Shown here one piece after another: positions 1 to 9,080 of a stretch of 38,139 nt of DNA. The notes beneath the pieces were generated by a model. It made no database searches and had not been told where the DNA came from. It saw only the letters and a list, made by a program, of their open reading frames with translations. Position 1 is the stretch's first letter. Each line of letters opens with the position of its first letter. The position numbers and the translations under genes were made by a program. Origin of the DNA: Parabacteroides goldsteinii (lineage in GTDB: Bacteria; Bacteroidota; Bacteroidia; Bacteroidales; Tannerellaceae); contig NZ_JADNBB010000044.1 of assembly GCF_015550595.1 (NCBI RefSeq), forward strand, positions 1 to 38,139, given 5' to 3'.

Positions 1-53
1 TTTCCTCTCTGAAAAATAAATGTTTTTATTGCTTATTATCCGCACCCAAAAAG

Positions 54-85
54 TTGCATTTATAAGTTGAACTCAAGTCTATTTG
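54..85 (+). promoter_or_regulatory. Candidate promoter of the metal-efflux operon
   Basis: TTG at 54-56 is followed after 21 bp by TCTATTTG (78-85), one mismatch from the Bacteroidetes -7 consensus TAnnTTTG. The predicted transcript would start near 92, about 17 nt before the chosen ATG at 109. This also argues against the upstream TTG (67) as the translation start, since it would lie before the transcript start. Motif-based only. Confidence 0.35.
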
Positions 86-108
86 CATTAATAACACATT
101 ATAATACA

Positions 109-1320
109 ATGAGAAAGATATATTTATTGTGGGTCTTATGTGCCTACCTATTAATAGGCTGTAGCGGTGGAGCTACCAAGCAGGACGAACATGATCATGA
201 AGCACATGAACATGAAGAAGGACACGATCACGAACACGAGGGACACGATCATGAAGGACACGATCATGGCAAGGAAGCTGCCTCAGGAGCACATGCCAAT
301 GAGATCATTTTCAAAGAAGAATTGGCTAAGGCTGTCGGTTTACAAACAAAGGTAGTGGAACCGGCTCCTTTCACGGATGTAATAAAGACCAGTGGAAGTG
401 TATTGGCAGCACAAGGTGATGAGACGACTGTGGTTGCAACAGTACCCGGTATAGTTACTTTCGGTAGCCTGTCATTTGTAGACGGTGCGGCAGTACGTAA
501 AGGTCAGGCTATCCTGAGCCTGGCGTCCAGTACGCTTTCGGATGGGAACGTGGCGGCCCGTGCCAAGTATGCATACGAGAATGCCAAGAAAGAATATGAG
601 CGTATGGAACAATTGGTGGGCGATAAGATCGTTTCCGCTAAAGACTTCGAACAGGCCCGTTTGAACTATGAGAATGCGAAGGTCGCCTATGAAGCGATTG
701 CCGGCAAACAAACGGCCAATGGCGTATCGGTAGTTTCTCCGATGAACGGTTACCTGAAGAATTTGCAGGTGAAAGAAGGTGATTATGTGGCGGTAGGGCA
801 ACCGTTGGCTACTATATCGCAGAACAGCCGCCTGGTACTTCGTGCAGAAGTTTCGGAAAAGTACTATAAATATCTTCCGGCCGTTCAGTCTGCCAACTTC
901 CGTACGCCTTATGATGAGATAGTCTATAAGCTATCCGATCTTCACGGACGTATACTTTCTTATGGAAAGGCTTCGGATAGCAATTCATTCTATATTCCTG
1001 TCACTTTCGAGTTTGATAACAAGGGAGCGGTAATACCCGGTTCGTTTGTGGAAGTTTATCTGCTGACTTCTCCGATTGAGGATGTATTGAGTGTTCCTGT
1101 TTCCGCCCTGATAGAAGAACAGGGCATTTACTCCGTGTTTATCCGCCTGGATGAAGAAGGATATCAGAAACGGGAAGTGAAACCGGGTGCCAACAATGGT
1201 TCGGAAGTACAGATATTATCCGGGTTGAAGCCTGGTGAAACGGTAGTTACACAGGGTGCTTATCAGATCAAACTGGCATCTGCTTCCAATGCTATTCCTG
1301 CTCATACTCATAATCATTAA
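109..1320 (+). CDS. RND efflux periplasmic adaptor lipoprotein (CzcB/CusB-type)
   Basis: This is the membrane-fusion (adaptor) subunit of a tripartite heavy-metal efflux pump, linking the inner-membrane pump to the outer-membrane channel. I chose the ATG at 109 because it gives a lipoprotein signal peptide ending in LIGC (Cys18). The frame is open upstream to a TTG at 67, but that start would bury the signal. Residues 28-53 hold 11 histidines in HDHE-type repeats, likely a flexible metal-binding segment; the C-terminus ends THNH. The rest fits the family: a barrel-sandwich/lipoyl half-motif near residues 100-155, a helical hairpin around 155-215, then beta-barrel and membrane-proximal domains. 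The pump gene follows after 15 nt. The metal (Zn, Co, Cd, Ni or Cu) cannot be read from the sequence. Confidence 0.93.
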   Translation: MRKIYLLWVLCAYLLIGCSGGATKQDEHDHEAHEHEEGHDHEHEGHDHEGHDHGKEAASGAHANEIIFKEELAKAVGLQTKVVEPAPFTDVIKTSGSVLAAQGDETTVVATVPGIVTFGSLSFVDGAAVRKGQAILSLASSTLSDGNVAARAKYAYENAKKEYERMEQLVGDKIVSAKDFEQARLNYENAKVAYEAIAGKQTANGVSVVSPMNGYLKNLQVKEGDYVAVGQPLATISQNSRLVLRAEVSEKYYKYLPAVQSANFRTPYDEIVYKLSDLHGRILSYGKASDSNSFYIPVTFEFDNKGAVIPGSFVEVYLLTSPIEDVLSVPVSALIEEQGIYSVFIRLDEEGYQKREVKPGANNGSEVQILSGLKPGETVVTQGAYQIKLASASNAIPAHTHNH

Positions 1321-1335
1321 TGGGAGGAGCACTAT

Positions 1336-4300
1336 ATGTTGAATAAAATTATATATTACTCGCTGCATAACAGGCTGGTAGTCCTGATCTGTGCTTTGCT
1401 ATTGATGATAGCGGGAACCTATACGGCCTTTCACACGGATGTAGATGTGTTTCCTGATCTGAATGCTCCTACCGTAGTTATCATGACGGAAGCTAATGGT
1501 ATGGCACCTGAGGAGGTGGAACGCTTGGTTACTTTTCCTGTGGAGACGGCGGTGAATGGTGCTATGGACGTACGCCGTGTACGTTCTTCTTCCACTACCG
1601 GTTTTTCTGTCGTATGGGTGGAATTCGATTGGGGAACGGATATCTATCGGGCCCGTCAGATCGTATCCGAGAAACTGGCCGTAGTGGGTGAGAGCCTTCC
1701 TGAGAATGTAGGTAAACCGACGCTGGGCCCGCAGTCTTCTATCCTGGGTGAAATGATGATCATCGGCTTGACGACTAAGGATAATGGAAATGCCTCCGTC
1801 AGTACGGGCGGTTCGCGAACTGCCCCTACGGAAACCGCCACCACCCAGATGGATCTGCGTACGATTGCCGACTGGACGATCCGTCCGCGCCTGCTGTCGA
1901 CCGGCGGTGTGGCACAGGTTGCCGTGATCGGTGGCGATATTAAAGAATATCAGATATTGCTCGATCCTGCCCGCATGAAACATTACGGAGTGGGGCTTAA
2001 TGAGGTTTTGACCGTTTGCCGTAATATGAATCGTAACGCAAATGGTGGTGTACTCTATGAATATGATAACGAGTACATTATCCGGGGCGTTCTTTCAACT
2101 TCCAAAGCGGATGAACTGGCTAAAGGGGTAATAAAAACAGTAGACGGTTTCCCTGTTCTGTTGGAGGATGTGGCAACCGTAAAGGTCGGAAGTAAAAGTC
2201 CCAAACTGGGTACGGCTTCCGAACGGGGGAAACATGCCGTACTGATCACTGTCACCAAGCAACCCAATACCAGTACGATCGACCTGACGAATAAGTTGGA
2301 CGGTATTGTTGCCGACCTAAGGAAGAGTCTGCCTTCGGATGTGAATGTGTCTACCGATATTTTCCGTCAGAGCCGGTTTATCGATAGCTCTATTAATAAT
2401 GTAAAGAACAGTCTGTTTGAAGGTAGTATCTTCGTTGTGATCGTGTTGTTCCTCTTCCTGATGAATATCCGGACGACGGTGATCTCTTTGGTTGCGTTGC
2501 CGTTATCGTTGCTGGTTTCTATTCTGGTGCTTCATTATATGGGAATGACAATCAATACGATGTCGCTGGGAGGTATGGCCATTGCGATCGGTTCGTTGGT
2601 GGATGATGCGATTGTCGATGTGGAGAATGTGTATAAGCGGATACGGGAAAACCGGATGCTGCCGCCCGACGACAGGCGTTCGATACTGGAGGTCGTGTAT
2701 GATGCTTCCCGTGAAGTCCGTATGCCGATCCTGAACTCTACGCTGATCATTGTCGTAAGTTTCGTCCCGTTGTTTTTCCTGCATGGGATGGAAGGACGTA
2801 TGTTGGTTCCGCTGGGTGTCGCATTTATCGTAGCGCTTTTTGCATCGACCGTCGTAGCGCTTACACTGACTCCGGTATTATGCAGTTATCTTCTGAACCG
2901 TAAGGCGACTGATCAGAAGATAGATAAAGAAGCGTGGGTAGCCCGTAAGTTGAAAGAATGGTATGGCGGTGCACTGAAAGTGGCGTTGGTGCACAAGAAA
3001 ACGGTACTGGGTTGTACTATCGGCTTGTTTGTAGTGGCACTGGGTATCTTCTTTACGCTGGGGCGTAGCTTCCTGCCTCCCTTTAACGAGGGATCTTTCA
3101 CGATCAACGTAAGCTCTTTGCCGGGTATCTCCCTGGATGAGTCGGACGAGATGGGACACCGTGCAGAACAACTGCTGATGCAGGTTCCCGAGATCCAGAC
3201 TGTAGCCCGTAAGACCGGACGTGCCGAACTGGATGAACATGCTTTGGGTGTGAACGTATCGGAGATAGAGGCTCCTTTCGTATTGAAAGATCGTAGCCGG
3301 GAGACTGTTATGAACGATGTTCGTAAGAAATTGTCTACCATCAGCGGGGCCAATATCGAGATCGGCCAGCCTATCTCTCACCGTATCGATGCTATGCTTT
3401 CGGGGACGGAGGCCAATATTGCCATCAAGCTGTTCGGTACGGATTTGAACCGTCTCTTTACGATCGGTAATGATATAAAGAACTCCATTCAAAGTATCCC
3501 CGGCCTGGTAGACCTGAAAGTAGAGCAGCAGATCGAGCGTCCGCAGCTGACCATCACACCCAAACGTGAACTGATGGCTAAGTATGGAATATCGTTGCCG
3601 GAGTTTGAAGAGTATATTAATGTGATGCTGGGTGGCGAGGTAGTCAGCCAGGTATATGACGACGGTAAGACTTTCGACCTGACCGTTAAGACTTCGGACG
3701 AAAGCCGTGCCACGATGGAAGATATACGCAATCTGATGATCGATGCAGGAGGGAAGAAGATACCGTTGAGTTATGTAGCGGAAGTACGTTCGGTGACCGG
3801 CCCGAATACGATCAACCGGGAGAATGTGCAACGTAAACTGGTTATCAGTGCAAACGTGTCCGAACGCGACTTGCGTAGTGTGGTAAACGATATCCAGAAT
3901 AAGATAGGCGGTTCGATCCGGTTACCCGAAGGCTATCATATCGAATACGGCGGCCAGTTCGAAAGTGAGCAGGCGGCCAGCCGTACCTTGCTACTCACCT
4001 CGTTGATGTCGTTGCTGGTAATCTTCCTGTTGCTTTACAACGAGTTCAAGAATGCCAAGGAAAGCGGTGTGATCCTCTTGAACTTGCCGCTGGCGCTGAT
4101 CGGGGGGGTGTTTATCCTGTGGATGACTTCCGGTGAGATCAGTATACCGGCCATTATCGGTTTCATCTCGTTGTTTGGTATCGCTACCCGTAACGGTATG
4201 TTGCTGATAAGCCATTATGCGCAGTTGCGCAGTGAGGGTTTTTCAATACATGATGCGGTGATACACGGTTCGCTGGACCGTCTGAACCCGATCCTGATGA

Positions 4301-4473
4301 CGGCATTGAGTTCGGCACTGGCTTTGATACCGCTTGCATTGAACGGTGATCTGCCGGGTAATGAGATCCAAAGCCCGATGGCAACCGTTATTCTGGGTGG
4401 TTTATTGACTTCTACCTTCCTCAACGGCTTTATCATTCCTATTGTTTATCTTTTAATGAATAAGGAAAAATGA
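1336..4473 (+). CDS. CzcA/CusA-family heavy-metal RND efflux pump
   Basis: This is a proton-driven inner-membrane pump that moves metal ions from periplasm or cytosol into the adaptor/channel conduit. Its 1045 aa is the normal length for HME-RND pumps. It starts with the typical N-terminal transmembrane helix followed by a DVDVFPDLNAP segment. The two halves each carry a large periplasmic loop and a bundle of transmembrane helices. The TM4 region contains GSLVDDAIVDVEN with Asp423 and Asp424 in the position of the HME family's proton-relay acidic residues. A good ribosome site (GGAGGAG, 1322-1328) precedes the ATG. The stop codon overlaps the next start in an ATGA, so translation is probably coupled to the channel gene. 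The signature does not exactly match the classic Zn or Cu versions, so substrate is left open. Confidence 0.95.
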   Translation: MLNKIIYYSLHNRLVVLICALLLMIAGTYTAFHTDVDVFPDLNAPTVVIMTEANGMAPEEVERLVTFPVETAVNGAMDVRRVRSSSTTGFSVVWVEFDWGTDIYRARQIVSEKLAVVGESLPENVGKPTLGPQSSILGEMMIIGLTTKDNGNASVSTGGSRTAPTETATTQMDLRTIADWTIRPRLLSTGGVAQVAVIGGDIKEYQILLDPARMKHYGVGLNEVLTVCRNMNRNANGGVLYEYDNEYIIRGVLSTSKADELAKGVIKTVDGFPVLLEDVATVKVGSKSPKLGTASERGKHAVLITVTKQPNTSTIDLTNKLDGIVADLRKSLPSDVNVSTDIFRQSRFIDSSINNVKNSLFEGSIFVVIVLFLFLMNIRTTVISLVALPLSLLVSILVLHYMGMTINTMSLGGMAIAIGSLVDDAIVDVENVYKRIRENRMLPPDDRRSILEVVYDASREVRMPILNSTLIIVVSFVPLFFLHGMEGRMLVPLGVAFIVALFASTVVALTLTPVLCSYLLNRKATDQKIDKEAWVARKLKEWYGGALKVALVHKKTVLGCTIGLFVVALGIFFTLGRSFLPPFNEGSFTINVSSLPGISLDESDEMGHRAEQLLMQVPEIQTVARKTGRAELDEHALGVNVSEIEAPFVLKDRSRETVMNDVRKKLSTISGANIEIGQPISHRIDAMLSGTEANIAIKLFGTDLNRLFTIGNDIKNSIQSIPGLVDLKVEQQIERPQLTITPKRELMAKYGISLPEFEEYINVMLGGEVVSQVYDDGKTFDLTVKTSDESRATMEDIRNLMIDAGGKKIPLSYVAEVRSVTGPNTINRENVQRKLVISANVSERDLRSVVNDIQNKIGGSIRLPEGYHIEYGGQFESEQAASRTLLLTSLMSLLVIFLLLYNEFKNAKESGVILLNLPLALIGGVFILWMTSGEISIPAIIGFISLFGIATRNGMLLISHYAQLRSEGFSIHDAVIHGSLDRLNPILMTALSSALALIPLALNGDLPGNEIQSPMATVILGGLLTSTFLNGFIIPIVYLLMNKEK

Positions 4474-5651
4474 AACAATTCATAATAATAGCGACATTGG
4501 CATCTGCCGTATTTTCGGTTAATGGACAGAACTCCATTGATGCGGTCTTACGCAGTGTTGAAGCCAATAACAAAGAATTACAGGCGAACAGCCAGCTGAC
4601 TGTATCGAAGAAGCTGGAAGCCAAGCTCGATAATAACCTGCCTGATCCGTCCGTTTCGTATGTTCATCAGTATGGCAACCGGGAGGGGATGGGAATCCAG
4701 GGGGAACTGGTCGCTTCCCAGTCGTTCGACTTTCCTTCGGTGTATGTGCAGAAGAATAAACTGGCGAAATCGAAAGCTGCCAGTTACGATAATCAGGGAG
4801 CAGAGTTCCGCCAGCAGATCCTGTTACAGGCAAAAGTGCTTTGCCTGGATCTGGTCCTGTTGAACCAGCAGAAAGCGTTATTGGATCAGCGCCGGCACAA
4901 TGCGCAGCAGCTGTCCGAACTGTATGCGATGCGTCTGCAGTCGGGGGATGCCAATATCCTGGAGACAAATAAGATAGACCTGGAGTTGTTGAACGCAAAG
5001 ACCGAAGCCCGTATGAATGAAGCTGCCCGTATCGCCAAATTACAGGAACTGGCAACGTTGAACGGCGGAATTGCCATCGACTTCACGGATACGGCTTACA
5101 GGCAGACGGATGAAGTCCTGTCGTTTGAAGAACTGCGTTCGGAAGCGATCACTTCCAATCCTCAACTGTTGACTTTGAAGAGTGAGCAGGTAGCTGCCCA
5201 ACGTCAGTTGAGTGTCAATAAAGCGAAAGGACTGCCGGGTTTTGAGCTTGGCTATCGTTTGAATACTGCGACAGGAGGCGAACGTTTCAATGGTTTCCTG
5301 GTGGGTGTAAGTATCCCGTTGTTCTCAAACCGGAACAATGTACGGCAGGCAAAAGCCCAGTCGCTTTATACCGACCTGCAACTGGAAAGTACTACCTCTG
5401 CCGTTGAGAGCGAATTACATCAATTGTATAATCAATCGCTGGCGTTGAAAACTTCTATGGACGAATATAATACCGTCCTGAAAAGTCAGAACAACCTGGC
5501 ATTGCTGAATAAGGCGATCCAGACCGGGCAGATTAGTATGATCGAATACTTTGTGGATGTGACTACGCTTTATCAAAGCATGCAGAATTATATGCAGTTG
5601 CAGAATGAGTACCAGAAGGTAATGGCACAATTATATAAATACAAGTTGTAG
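4470..5651 (+). CDS. TolC-family outer-membrane channel of the metal efflux operon
   Basis: This is the outer-membrane efflux component (CzcC/CusC/TolC type), forming the exit duct with the adaptor and pump. An N-terminal signal peptide ends around VNGQN. The body is rich in long amphipathic, coiled-coil-prone helices with alternating Ala/Leu/Gln, in two repeated halves as in TolC-family proteins (roughly 25-200 and 215-390). At 393 aa it is slightly shorter than many family members but shows no truncation. It overlaps the pump gene by 4 nt (ATGA at 4470) and is followed by a strong terminator at 5710, marking it as the last gene of the operon. Confidence 0.92.
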   Translation: MKQFIIIATLASAVFSVNGQNSIDAVLRSVEANNKELQANSQLTVSKKLEAKLDNNLPDPSVSYVHQYGNREGMGIQGELVASQSFDFPSVYVQKNKLAKSKAASYDNQGAEFRQQILLQAKVLCLDLVLLNQQKALLDQRRHNAQQLSELYAMRLQSGDANILETNKIDLELLNAKTEARMNEAARIAKLQELATLNGGIAIDFTDTAYRQTDEVLSFEELRSEAITSNPQLLTLKSEQVAAQRQLSVNKAKGLPGFELGYRLNTATGGERFNGFLVGVSIPLFSNRNNVRQAKAQSLYTDLQLESTTSAVESELHQLYNQSLALKTSMDEYNTVLKSQNNLALLNKAIQTGQISMIEYFVDVTTLYQSMQNYMQLQNEYQKVMAQLYKYKL

Positions 5652-5709
5652 ACTAGTATTTGTTATTTTGCAAATTGTCAGGTTTGAAACAATATAGCAA
5701 ACCTTGTAG

Positions 5710-5736
5710 GGGCAGGTTCTAAACCTGCCCTTTTTT
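5710..5736 (+). terminator. Rho-independent terminator of the efflux operon
   Basis: GGGCAGGTT (5710-5718) pairs perfectly with AACCTGCCC (5722-5730) around a CTA loop and is followed by six T (5731-5736). It starts with GTAGGGGC, so it also belongs to the palindromic repeat family seen at 26355-26494. Confidence 0.85.
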
Positions 5737-5812
5737 GTATATAGATATATCGTTAGGTATTGTATTTGGAACAATATATCTATCTTTATTCCTTGAAATC
5801 AGAAAACAACGA

Positions 5813-7834
5813 ATGAAGATGAAAAACACTACAATCTTATGTTATAGCCTTTCTGCCCTGCTGGCTACAGCTTCCTATGCCCAGGAAAAGAACAGCCTGG
5901 GAATGGAGTTCGTACGCATACCGGAAGGAACCTTCCACATGGGTGGCCACGGATTGGGAGAAGATTATGACGAAGCCCCGGTCCATCCGGTAACGATAAC
6001 AACCTCTTTCCTGATGGGTACTACCGAAGTGACGAATGCCCAATATGAATCTTTCGATCCCACCCATAAAAAACTAAGAGGAAAATACGGTCTCTCAAAG
6101 GGAGATGATGAAGCCGTCGTCTTTGTAAACTATCTTGAAGCCCAGGCCTTCTGCGATTGGTTATCGAAGAAAGAAGGTAAAACTTACCGTCTGCCGACAG
6201 AAGCGGAATGGGAATATGCCTGCCGTGCCGGTACATACTGGAGTTTCTGGATGGACAACGGGCTTCATGGCGTATACCATAAGAACCAGCAAAATGTCTG
6301 GGGAACAGACTCAACGATCAACCTGACAGTAGGAAAGACCCCGGCTAATCCTTTCGGCTTGTATGATATGCACGGAAATGTGGAGGAATGGTGCAGCGAC
6401 TGGTACGGTCCTTATGAACCATCAGCACAGACAGATCCTGTGGGGCGTGCCGACGGATTATACCGGGTGACACGTGGCGGAAGCCATAGCACCCCTGAAA
6501 AATTCCTGCGTTCAGCCAATCGTATGGCCATGTTGCCCGAAGATAAACATTGGCTTACCGGCTTCCGTGTAGTACAGGCCGACAGGGCTGCTACACAACC
6601 CCTTCCGGCTATCGAACCCGTTGCCGGACAAGTGATACAAAAGAAACATCACTGGGATGCTCCCCTGAAAACACCTTTCTTTAGTGAACCTCTGGTTTAT
6701 GTAAAGACTCCTGACTGTTCGTCCGGTGTACCATTTTATAAACATAATCATTGTCCTGCTGTCAGTTGGTGTGATAATGGCGATTTACTTGCCATCTGGT
6801 TTACCTGTAATGAGGAATCGGGTCGTGAAATGGTTATTCTGGAAAGTCGCCTGGTAAATGGTAATACGGAATGGACCGAACCGCGTGAATTCTTTCAAGT
6901 GCCCGACCGGAACGTGACGGGCTCTTCCCTGCTGAATAACAATGGAACACTGATCCATATGAACGGGGTGGAGGCTGCCGGAACCTGGGAAACCTTGGCA
7001 ATGGTCATGAGAACCAGTACCGACAACGGTGAAACATGGAGCCGCCCGCGTTTGGTCGCTCCCGAACATGCCCGCCGCCATCAGGTGATAGCCGGTTCAT
7101 TCAAAACGAAAGAAGGTTGGCTGGTACAAGCCGCCGATGCAACTCCCCGTAGTAACGGAGGCACTGCTTTTCATCTCAGTAAAGATAACGGTCTGACCTG
7201 GGAAGATATGGGTAAGACTAATCCCGGCATTTTCGAGGCGGGAGCTTCTGGCGGAACCATTGCCGGTATCCATGCCGGAGTGGTTCAACTGGCAGACGGC
7301 CGCTTTATGGCCTTGGGGCGTGGGGACGGGATTGTGGGTAAAGACGGCCTGGAACGTATGCCCATGAGTATCTCGGAAGATAACGGACGTACCTGGACAT
7401 ATAGTGCATCCGAGTTCCCCCCGATCGACGGTGGCCAACGTCTCGTATTGATGCGCCTGAGAGAAGGGCCCATCCTTCTGGTCTCTTTCACCAACCATCC
7501 TTTCCGTTTGAAGAATGGTCTGAACGGGATGACTTTTAAAGATGGAAGCGGTAAAGAATATACAGGCTACGGAATGTATGCCGCCCTTTCTTTCGACGAA
7601 GGGAAAACATGGCCGGTGAAGAAGTTACTGACAGATGGCAAAAAACGTTTTATGGATGGAGGAGCATGGACCGGTTTCTTTGAAATGGATCAGACGCATG
7701 CCGAACCACTTGGTTATCTGGCGGCAACACAGTCGCCCGACGGGATCATCCATCTGTTAAGCAGTAAGAACCATTACCGGTTTAACCTGCCGTGGTTGCT
7801 TGAAAATACAGGCTTTCAAGGAAAAATAAAGTGA
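5813..7834 (+). CDS. Exported SUMF1/FGE-like domain fused to a sialidase-type (BNR) beta-propeller
   Basis: This is a two-domain exported protein of about 673 aa. I chose the ATG at 5813 (another at 5819) because it opens a signal peptide ending ASYAQ. The reading frame extends up to 5735, but that would add a stretch starting inside the upstream terminator. Residues about 28-275 form a formylglycine-generating-enzyme-type domain (GMEFVRIPEGTFHMGG, RLPTEAEWEYACRAG, DMHGNVEEWCSDWY, GFRVV). Residues about 300-665 carry four Asp boxes (SxDxGxTW) at 402, 456, 521 and 593, typical of sialidase/BNR propellers. The usual RGGSW...C region of true FGE reads RGGSHSTPEK with no cysteine, so FGE catalysis looks unlikely; the domain may bind ligand. 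The enzymatic activity of the propeller is not established. The gene appears monocistronic. Confidence 0.85.
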   Translation: MKMKNTTILCYSLSALLATASYAQEKNSLGMEFVRIPEGTFHMGGHGLGEDYDEAPVHPVTITTSFLMGTTEVTNAQYESFDPTHKKLRGKYGLSKGDDEAVVFVNYLEAQAFCDWLSKKEGKTYRLPTEAEWEYACRAGTYWSFWMDNGLHGVYHKNQQNVWGTDSTINLTVGKTPANPFGLYDMHGNVEEWCSDWYGPYEPSAQTDPVGRADGLYRVTRGGSHSTPEKFLRSANRMAMLPEDKHWLTGFRVVQADRAATQPLPAIEPVAGQVIQKKHHWDAPLKTPFFSEPLVYVKTPDCSSGVPFYKHNHCPAVSWCDNGDLLAIWFTCNEESGREMVILESRLVNGNTEWTEPREFFQVPDRNVTGSSLLNNNGTLIHMNGVEAAGTWETLAMVMRTSTDNGETWSRPRLVAPEHARRHQVIAGSFKTKEGWLVQAADATPRSNGGTAFHLSKDNGLTWEDMGKTNPGIFEAGASGGTIAGIHAGVVQLADGRFMALGRGDGIVGKDGLERMPMSISEDNGRTWTYSASEFPPIDGGQRLVLMRLREGPILLVSFTNHPFRLKNGLNGMTFKDGSGKEYTGYGMYAALSFDEGKTWPVKKLLTDGKKRFMDGGAWTGFFEMDQTHAEPLGYLAATQSPDGIIHLLSSKNHYRFNLPWLLENTGFQGKIK

Positions 7835-7875
7835 TCCCTTCGGTTTTGCCTGAATAGGTTATCAGTCAGGGACTT

Positions 7876-8001
7876 GCAGTTTCCTTAATTTTTTCAATAA
7901 GGAAACTGTAGTTTCCTGCCCGGGGAACTGCAATTTCCTCGGCAGGGAACTAGCGTTTCCCAGGCAAGAAATTCCAGTTTCCTAACGAGGAAATTTTCAG
8001 G
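7876..8001. repeat. Tandem array of 22-bp imperfect palindromes
   Basis: Four consecutive 22-bp units occupy 7900-7921, 7922-7943, 7944-7965 and 7966-7987. A partial unit follows (7988-8001) and a displaced half-unit precedes them (about 7868-7886). The approximate consensus is AGGAAACTGNAGTTTCCT plus a 4-nt GC-rich spacer. Each unit is two-fold symmetric around CTGCAG. The array fills the space between the convergent fusion gene and nitronate monooxygenase gene. No terminator with a T-run is obvious for either gene, so the array may serve at their 3' ends. Confidence 0.8.
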
Positions 8002-8016
8002 ACACCGGATACTCGG

Positions 8017-8967
8017 TTAGAATAAGTTTGCTTCGTTGTTCAGTCCGGCAAGTGCTTTCCGATAATCGGCAATAAGTTCTTCCATCACTTCGCTGACTGT
8101 CTGTTCTTTTCTGAATAAGGCGGCTACCTGTCCGATCTCCAGTTCTCCCTCTTCCAGATTACCTTCGAATATACCTTTTTTGGCTCTGCCTTTGCCAAGT
8201 AAAGCGCGCATATCTTCTACGGATGCGCCTTGTGCTTCGGCTTCTTCCACTGCCGTTTTGAAATTACCTTTAGCCAACCGGGTAGGAGCGAGCTTCTTCA
8301 ATAATAGCTTCGTGTCTCCCTCATTGAGACTGAGGCAAAGCTGTTTGAAATTTTCATGAGCGGAACTTTCTTCCGTCAGGGCAAAACGGGTACCGATCTG
8401 TACACCTTCCGCACCGAGGGCAAAAGTAGCCAACATAGCATCACCGGTGCCTATACCTCCGGCGGCTATCAGTGGGAGAGAGGTAGCCCGGCGCACGGCA
8501 GGGATCAGGCAGAGCGTCGTCGTTTCTTCGCGTCCGTTATGTCCCCCGGCTTCAAACCCTTCGGCAACAACTGCATCGACACCTGCCTCTTCACACTTGA
8601 CGGCAAACAAGGAACTGCTTACCACATGGACCACTGTCATATCATGTTCTTTCAGGAAAGGAGTCCATTTCTTAGGACTTCCGGCAGAGGTGAAGACTAT
8701 TTTTACTTCTTCTTCCACCAGAATATTCATCAGGTTCTCTATTTCCGGGTACATCAGCGGGACGTTCACACCGAAAGGCTTGTCGGTAGCCGCTTTACAT
8801 TTGCGGATATGTTCGCGCAGCATGTCGGGATGCATAGAACCGGCGCCGAGCAATCCCAGTCCCCCGGCATTGCTGACAGCCGAAGCCAGTCTCCAACCGC
8901 TGCACCAAACCATCCCACCTTGTATGATGGGGTATTTTATACCGAATAAGTCACATATTCTATTCAT
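8017..8967 (-). CDS. Nitronate monooxygenase / FabK-like FMN flavoprotein
   Basis: This is a TIM-barrel FMN protein of the 2-nitropropane dioxygenase/FabK family (316 aa, normal length). It begins with the family hallmark FGIKYPIIQGGMVW. Further family motifs are SNAGGLGLLGAG (about 32-43), EGFEAGGHNG (about 135-144), PLIAAGGIGTGDA (about 165-177) and GAEGVQIGTRF (about 184-194), the last ones binding the FMN phosphate. In this family the same fold serves as nitronate monooxygenase or as enoyl-ACP reductase FabK, and I cannot separate these by reading alone. The gene stands alone, divergent from the M3 peptidase genes and convergent with the SUMF1/sialidase fusion. Confidence 0.88.
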   Translation of the reverse strand: MNRICDLFGIKYPIIQGGMVWCSGWRLASAVSNAGGLGLLGAGSMHPDMLREHIRKCKAATDKPFGVNVPLMYPEIENLMNILVEEEVKIVFTSAGSPKKWTPFLKEHDMTVVHVVSSSLFAVKCEEAGVDAVVAEGFEAGGHNGREETTTLCLIPAVRRATSLPLIAAGGIGTGDAMLATFALGAEGVQIGTRFALTEESSAHENFKQLCLSLNEGDTKLLLKKLAPTRLAKGNFKTAVEEAEAQGASVEDMRALLGKGRAKKGIFEGNLEEGELEIGQVAALFRKEQTVSEVMEELIADYRKALAGLNNEANLF

Positions 8968-9016
8968 GGTTACTCTATTTATATTGTTAGAAGAGCAAAG
9001 TAAAATAAAACTTCCC

Positions 9017-9024
9017 TATCTTTG
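9017..9024 (+). promoter_or_regulatory. Candidate -7 box of the M3 peptidase operon
   Basis: TATCTTTG matches the Bacteroidetes -7 consensus TAnnTTTG exactly and is followed by C, as is common. Transcription would start near 9031, leaving about 50 nt of leader before the ATG at 9081. No well-spaced -33 TTG is visible. On the other strand TTACTTTG (8997-9004 region) is a near match that could serve the divergent monooxygenase gene. Confidence 0.45.
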
Positions 9025-9080
9025 CACTACCTATTATATAATTAATGTAGACATAAATTAATTCTTACAATATCATAGTT

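Noticed and set aside
2878-3831. 317-codon minus-strand frame inside the efflux pump gene
   Set aside because: Antisense shadow of a well-conserved RND pump; its translation has no recognisable domain.
7876-8001. CRISPR array
   Set aside because: The 22-bp units are contiguous palindromes with only 4-nt variable joints, so there are no spacers; no cas genes are present.
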